From Medicago truncatula (lineage: Eukaryota > Streptophyta > Magnoliopsida > Fabales > Fabaceae), in NCBI RefSeq assembly GCF_003473485.1, contig NC_053046.1, positions 12,844,001 through 12,908,000 on the forward strand: DNA of 64,000 nt, written 5' to 3'. A program made the position numbers and the translations under genes. Shown piece by piece: positions 59,050-64,000 of the stretch (position 1 is the stretch's first letter; each line of letters opens with the position of its first letter). The notes under the pieces are model-generated. The model was not told where the DNA came from. It ran no database searches and was given only the letters and a program-made list of their open reading frames with translations.

Positions 59050-60350
59050 AAAACAGAGAAAACACACGGTTCGTAAGTAGGATCGAAGCATGGTCGATGT
59101 GTTGTGGCACGTAAGATCGTGCGATCCTACGTGCTGGAACTCGTTCCTGACTACCTTGTTCTCAATTGCATTTGCATGAGGACTTGGAAGATGTAATCCT
59201 AATCTTACTGCAACATATCAAGCAGGTTACCATTGTTATAATTCATAAAGAAGATCAGCTGATTTGAAAAGACAATGCATCGGGTGAACTTACGTTGAAG
59301 GATGCTTACTTATTTCACTCACATCCGGACAAAAGAGAAATTGGGCAAAGCTTATTTGGAATGCATCAATTCCACATTCAAATTCTTTCATAGGTTAGAG
59401 GATAATTAAAAAAAAAAACTAACTCATGAAAATTTATACAATAGAGGTTGTTATTTACCTTCTATGTGTACCTTGTGCTACAAGGAAACTGAAAATGTTG
59501 ATAATTTGTTCCTCTATTGTTCATTTGCACTATCCATATGGAACTTGGTTGCAATCAAATAATTAATCTTGTATCTATCTTATTACTATTTGAAGTTTGT
59601 ACCAGAAGTTGGAGGCCGATAATGCAAACTGCAGGTTATCATCTCAACAATCGCCAACACTCAATGTTATTTGGTTTTCAGGAACATTTTCAGATTCAAT
59701 GGAATTAAACCAAACCTAATCTCAATTTTGGAAATGATTACATCAAATGTTTCTTTAGCTAGGAATTACACAAAAGAGTAAATTGTCCATTTATCATTGA
59801 TTTTAGAGTATTGAAAGCCTTTAAAGTTAACACCCATCATCCAAATGCTCCATTTTTCATTGAAGTTATCTGGCATCCACCAATTCTAAATTGGTTAAAC
59901 TGTAACACTGATGCACAACATTAGGGGCCCCTAATTAAGCAACATGTGCAGGTATATTAAGAAACAAACATGGTGAAAGTCTTAGTTGTTTTGCCCTTAA
60001 CTTTGGTAACTCAAGTGACTCTAAACTTCCTACCTTGTCAGTCAAGTCACCAAGTATGGTTCCTTGCATTCACATGATGAACTCACCTGCATTATCACTT
60101 TCATATTATGAGAGGAAAACCATTGTGCTGATAAGCTAGCTAGTTTAGGGTTGTCTATAATGAGTTCACTACTTGACGGACATCAACTCATGTAATTATT
60201 AGAGAATACTTTGTCAAAAATAGGTTGGGTCTTCCCTATTATAGATTATTTTATTTTTGCGTAGGGTTTTGGTTTGATTCCCTCCTCTTTCCTTGTAATT
60301 CACTTTTTTTCTTTATTATATTTTATGTAAAAAAAAAATATAGAAAATAC
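59050..60350 (+). pseudogene. Degenerate LINE 3' half (zinc-binding, RNase H, poly-A)
   Basis: Plus-strand pieces: LCYKETENVDNLFLYCSFAL followed by SIWNLVAIK (the C...E..HLFLHC zinc-binding region), FRNIFRFNG, IWHPPILNWLN-like text with NTDGA (RNase H start), then GFGFDSLLF-type tail DNA and poly(A) at 60330-60342. Many stops and frame changes. Confidence 0.7.
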
Positions 60351-61122
60351 AATAATGTTCTATATGATTATTAAATAAATAATTTTTTAAAATATAAAAA
60401 TTAATAAAGAAGAAAAAAGAAGAGCAAATTATTAATTCTTTCATTAAGTAATAAATTGTAAATAAAGCAGTTCAAGTTAAAGTAGAAGTGAAAGGAAAAA
60501 AAATGACCATATCAAAATTTGGTAAGTTCTTATTATTATTGTTTAAACGAAAGAGATATATTTAAAATTAAATATTTAATTTGGTAAAAAAAGTTAAAAT
60601 TGTAAATATTATTGTTTAAATGAAAGGTATAATTAAAATAAAAAACATATTAAAACATCGTTACGCACACAAACATGCGGGTGCGATCGCAACATTTCAT
60701 TTTCATTATATTTATTTTAGCATTTATAAAATATTTTAAATTGTAAAATTTGTAAAAGAAATATCACTACAGTTTTTCTTTTTTGAGGAAAAATATCACT
60801 ACATTTTTAAATAAATAAAAGTGTAGTATGAAGACCATCTTTTTTATAATTATAATCTTTTTTATAATTATAAATCAAGATAATGAAACAAAATTAGTAT
60901 TATTTTAAGAAATATGTTTTGTGTCTTTTGACCATTTTTCTCTCAAGATTAATTATGTATTCACCTAACTACTTATTTTATGGAAACTTGGATTATTATT
61001 TTTACCATAGAAATCATGTTAAATACCACACTAAATCTCCTCTTATATCACTTGCAATATCATTATTTTTGTTTCAAGATCACCTCTTGTTTTTTTTTAA
61101 CCCATTTAGCTGAAGGAGCATC
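60351..61122. other. Promoter and leader region of the CEP gene
   Basis: Very AT-rich. The stretch 61017-61100 (ATGTTAAATACCACACTAAA, TTATATCACTTGCAATATC, TTTTTGTTTCAAGATCACC) is repeated imperfectly downstream of the gene at 62040-62105. Confidence 0.5.
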
Positions 61123-61797
61123 ATGGCTGAGAAAATCATGTTTGTAACCTATTTACTTATCCTTATTATTATGCAACAATACCTTGGATCAATGGAAGCA
61201 TCAAGGTTTATAAATGATAATAATAAGGATGGTGATGATGCTTTCCGTCCAACTCCTTCAGGTCATAGTCTTGGGGTGGGACATATATTACCACCACCAT
61301 CAAGTATTATCCCTAAAGTCTTATTGAAAAGTCAACAACCTCCTTCATCTGATTATTTGTATACCATAAAGGATGATAATAAGGACGGTGATGATGCTTT
61401 TCGCCCAACTCCTCCTGGCCATAGCCCTGGAGGGGGACATACATTACCACCATCACCACCAAGTATTGTGCCTATAATCTCATTGAAAAGTCTACAGCCT
61501 CCATCACATGATTATTGGTATTCCATAAATGATGATAATAAAGATGGTGATGATGCTTTCCGTCCAAATCCTCCAGGTCATAGTCCTGGAGGGGGACATA
61601 CGTTACCACCATCACCACCAAGTGTTATCCCTACAGTCTTATTGGAAAATCCACAACCTATTTCATCTGATTATTTCTATAACATAAAGGATGATAATAA
61701 GGATGGTGATGATGCTTTTCGCCCAACTCCTCCTGGTCATAGCCCTGGAGGGGGACATACATTACCACCATCACCACCAATTGTTTTTATGAACTAA
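61123..61797 (+). CDS. CEP (C-terminally encoded peptide) precursor with four CEP domains
   Basis: 224 codons, single exon. Residues 1-24 are a signal peptide (MAEKIMFVTYLLILIIMQQY). Four CEP domains follow at 40-54, 92-106, 145-159 and 198-212: AFRPTPSGHSLGVGH, AFRPTPPGHSPGGGH, AFRPNPPGHSPGGGH and AFRPTPPGHSPGGGH. Each is preceded by DDNKDGDD (first copy NDNNKDGDD) and separated by variable Pro-rich spacers with a DYxYxI motif; spacing is about 53 residues. CEPs are secreted, proline-hydroxylated 15-mers sensed by the CEPR1/CRA2 receptor class, linking low nitrogen to root architecture and, in legumes, nodulation. Repeat 1 lacks Pro at positions 7 and 11. Repeats 2-4 have Gly at position 13 in place of the usual Val/Ile. 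AATAAA at about 61855 may be the polyadenylation signal. Confidence 0.95.
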   Translation: MAEKIMFVTYLLILIIMQQYLGSMEASRFINDNNKDGDDAFRPTPSGHSLGVGHILPPPSSIIPKVLLKSQQPPSSDYLYTIKDDNKDGDDAFRPTPPGHSPGGGHTLPPSPPSIVPIISLKSLQPPSHDYWYSINDDNKDGDDAFRPNPPGHSPGGGHTLPPSPPSVIPTVLLENPQPISSDYFYNIKDDNKDGDDAFRPTPPGHSPGGGHTLPPSPPIVFMN

Positions 61798-62039
61798 GAT
61801 TTGAACTTTAGTTCATCGTGTATTAGTTATAATATTTGTATAGATAATTTGATGAATAAAACAATGTTCCAATTAAGGAACATCTCGATTTTCTCTGACT
61901 TGAGTTTAAGTTTAAAATTCCGCAATTTTCAAATTAAAAATAAATTATTTTCTAAATATTCATTGATGTCGACGGTTATCGCTTACCTTGTATGAGGTGG
62001 GTGTCCTATAATCTATTTTTTTTAAAGGAGGTAGAAATA

Positions 62040-62105
62040 ATGTTAAATACCACTTAAAATTTCACCCTATATCACCTGATATCTTTGTTTTTATTACAAG
62101 ATTCC
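62040..62105 (+). repeat. Relic of a duplicated CEP leader
   Basis: ATGTTAAATACCACTTAAAA, CCCTATATCACCTGATATC and TTTGTTTTTATTACAAGATT align with the CEP upstream segment at 61017-61085. No second CEP coding sequence follows, so this is the stump of a tandem copy. Confidence 0.6.
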
Positions 62106-63139
62106 TGCATTTTTTAAAATTTATTTACTTTTTTTTTGCAAAAATTAGTTATTTATAAAAAAAAAACACATTTGTACTATTGTTTTCATTTATTTTTATA
62201 AAAAAAAAAAAAAAAAGTTACAAATAATTTGAAAGAAACAGATTCTAAATATCGATCTGATATTACTTTAGATGCAAGTCAAAACAAGCATTCATTATAT
62301 TCACATTAAAGGTCAAGCCTCCATCAACATATTGTAAGCATATCGTACATACAATAAGGTTGAATTTTGTGGAATCTAAAGCCAAAGCATCCTATTTTAG
62401 AATCGAATGAGCATTTGAGATTACAACTATCTGATTAATGGAAGTATAGCTAGTACCTAGTGGTGGCCATGGTGGTTAGCTTATCAACAACAAATTACTA
62501 GAAACACTTGAAAAGTTCTTTTGATATGCGCACCATTCTCAATTTGGTAAAAGAATGATGGATAGGGGAAGTGGGGGCATCAAAATAACAGTAATGAAAA
62601 ATGATTGGACTTTTTTCATTTTCATATTTTGGTTCCAACATTTCATTTCATTGGTTTAAAGAGGGCCTTTTATGTATGATTGTGGCCACTACTTTAGTCC
62701 CCAAGAGTATGACCAATAATGAAGTAGCAAAATGAAAAGATAAAGGAGTGCTTGAAATTGGAGTATATATTGAAAAAGATTCTTTTGACACACAAGCATA
62801 TGAGCATTTGTTTCCTCTAAAGCTAGTCTTTGTTGTTTCTATTTGTCATTGTCGCTTTCAATCTTCAAAGTTTTTTGCCTTTCTTTAATGCACAAGTTGG
62901 CAACTTGTATCAAACACAATGCCCCAATTGGCTGATCACTGATCACAAATGGGGCCATGTTGCAATCTTCAACCTTTCTTATCGTGAGGGTTAGTACTCT
63001 TCACGTGCTATGTTTTTTGGAAGAAAGAATTCTAGTGAAAAGGAAAAAATATTGTGATCAATTAATGCTTTAAGGACACATACTAAATAACTTATATATC
63101 AAGTAATATTGTACCTCTTTTGATTTGTTAAAACACATT
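62106..63139. other. Intergenic DNA, no gene seen
   Basis: Long A and T runs near 62125-62215, then unremarkable sequence. An imperfect palindrome at about 62915-62960 (GCCCCAATTGGC...ATGGGGCC) is the only structure noted. Confidence 0.45.
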
Positions 63140-63335
63140 TTTTTTATGGTGGTCGAGGTCTGAACCTCAAACCTTACATATATGTATTGTTTATATCAAC
63201 TGAGCTAAACTCATGAGGACATATATGCAACACATTTATTTTATGGTGGCCAAGGTTTAAACCCTGAACCTTACATATATTATGCATTGTTCATACCAAC
63301 TGAGCTAAATTCACGAGGACATATATGCAACACAT
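63140..63335 (-). mobile_element. Two tandem SINE copies, minus strand
   Basis: Units at about 63140-63235 and 63236-63335 share, on the minus strand, GTCCTC[GA]TGA[GA]TTTAGCTCAG TTGGTAT-type box A and a GGTT[CT]A[GA]... box B, and are separated by ATATATGCAACACATTTA. Same family as the SINE at 45632-45771. Confidence 0.7.
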
Positions 63336-63967
63336 TTAACAATAAAGTAAATAACTTGTTGTTTAAAATCCTTACAGATTTTTTTGATTGAAATTATAGA
63401 CAACAAACTTAGCCTATACATTCATTAACTGATTTGAATAACAACCAATTCATAACAACCTTAGCCTATACATTCATTAACATATGAATGTATAGTACTA
63501 CTATTCGATACATATTCCATAACATATATATGTATACATTATTTTCTTCTTTTTCCTTCAAATCACTCATGAATTATTTTTTTTCGTATTTTCTTTCTAT
63601 CTCTTTATGTTACAGACAACTCACTGTCAAAATAAATTTATAATAAGAAACTTTAAAAATAAAAAAAAACAATGTGAAGTAAAGGGATTTGAATAGTTTA
63701 ACTTATTTGAGTTAAAGATTAAAAGAATTTGAACTCTTTGTTAAGAAAAGAATTTGAACATCAAAATCAATGAGGAACGAGGTGGAAATAGCTTTAAATG
63801 TGGATTATAAATTTATGAGTAACCAAAAGCAATGCAATTAGTTTTATTTTAAATGAAGCATTGCAATTAGTCCCTTCCATATAATTGTCTCTGTCAGGGT
63901 ATATGTTCCTTAACAAAAATCCATCCTCATACGTTCCAATCCAAAAATTCAAGAACGTTCAATAAGC
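63336..63967. other. Intergenic DNA, no gene seen
   Basis: CTTAGCCTATACATTCATTAAC occurs twice (about 63408 and 63460). Otherwise AT-rich. Confidence 0.45.
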
Positions 63968-64000
63968 ATGGAGACGTTGACACTAACAGTATCCCTAAAC
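63968..64000 (+). CDS. Possible gene start cut by the window end
   Basis: ATG at 63968 opens METLTLTVSLN, open to the window edge, after a stretch of more mixed composition. Eleven codons are too few to judge. Confidence 0.2.
   Translation, partial: METLTLTVSLN

Overview
The window looks like plant nuclear DNA, most likely a legume of the Medicago type (inference). It is AT-rich, has spliced genes with GT/AG introns, an intron-containing elongator tRNA-Met, a CEP signalling-peptide precursor, an intronless MYC2-type transcription factor, and a dense load of plant transposons: LINEs, tRNA-derived SINEs, Stowaway, hAT and Mutator MITEs, a Helitron, and Copia and Gypsy debris.

Layout. 1-1117: 5' part of an F-box/LRR gene on the minus strand that runs off the left edge. 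1.2-9 kb: non-coding DNA with an 831-bp inverted-repeat element, two MITEs with exact 9-bp target duplications and a dead hAT transposase end. 9.49-13.28 kb: an 11-exon minus-strand gene for a 309-aa protein of unknown function, reconstructed here from splice sites; its fourth intron holds a MITE-bearing tandem duplication. 13.3-19.9 kb: a transposon cluster (a long CT/AT microsatellite, Copia RT, LINE fragments, a 1.5-kb Mutator-like element with 9-bp TSD, and a 5'-truncated LINE).

20.3-40.5 kb is the most interesting part. It is a direct duplication of a MYC2-like gene with its upstream DNA. The downstream copy (38507-40540) is a full 677-aa bHLH factor. The upstream copy (22363-23073) is an uninterrupted 236-aa ORF that keeps the JAZ-interacting and transactivation region but lacks the bHLH and C-terminal domains. 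A G-box (CACGTG) sits in a conserved block upstream of both. A 3.97-kb Helitron carrying replication protein A-like exon remnants lies between the copies, along with many MITEs and SINEs.

40.5-51.8 kb: the MYC 3' flank, a Gypsy integrase relic, MITEs, SINEs and LINE tails. 51861-52190: a small plant protein with a TATA box. 53763-57110: a minus-strand gene for a basic-region protein, with a predicted 5'UTR intron and a short uORF. 57280-57364: tRNA-Met(CAT). 58.4-60.35 kb: LINE fragments. 61123-61797: a four-repeat CEP precursor with a signal peptide, followed by a relic of its own leader at 62040-62105. A possible gene start lies at the right edge.

Functionally, the window combines a jasmonate regulator (MYC2) and its bHLH-less paralogue, which could modulate it, with a secreted peptide hormone gene of the class linked to nitrogen signalling and nodulation. 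Nothing in the sequence ties these genes to one pathway.
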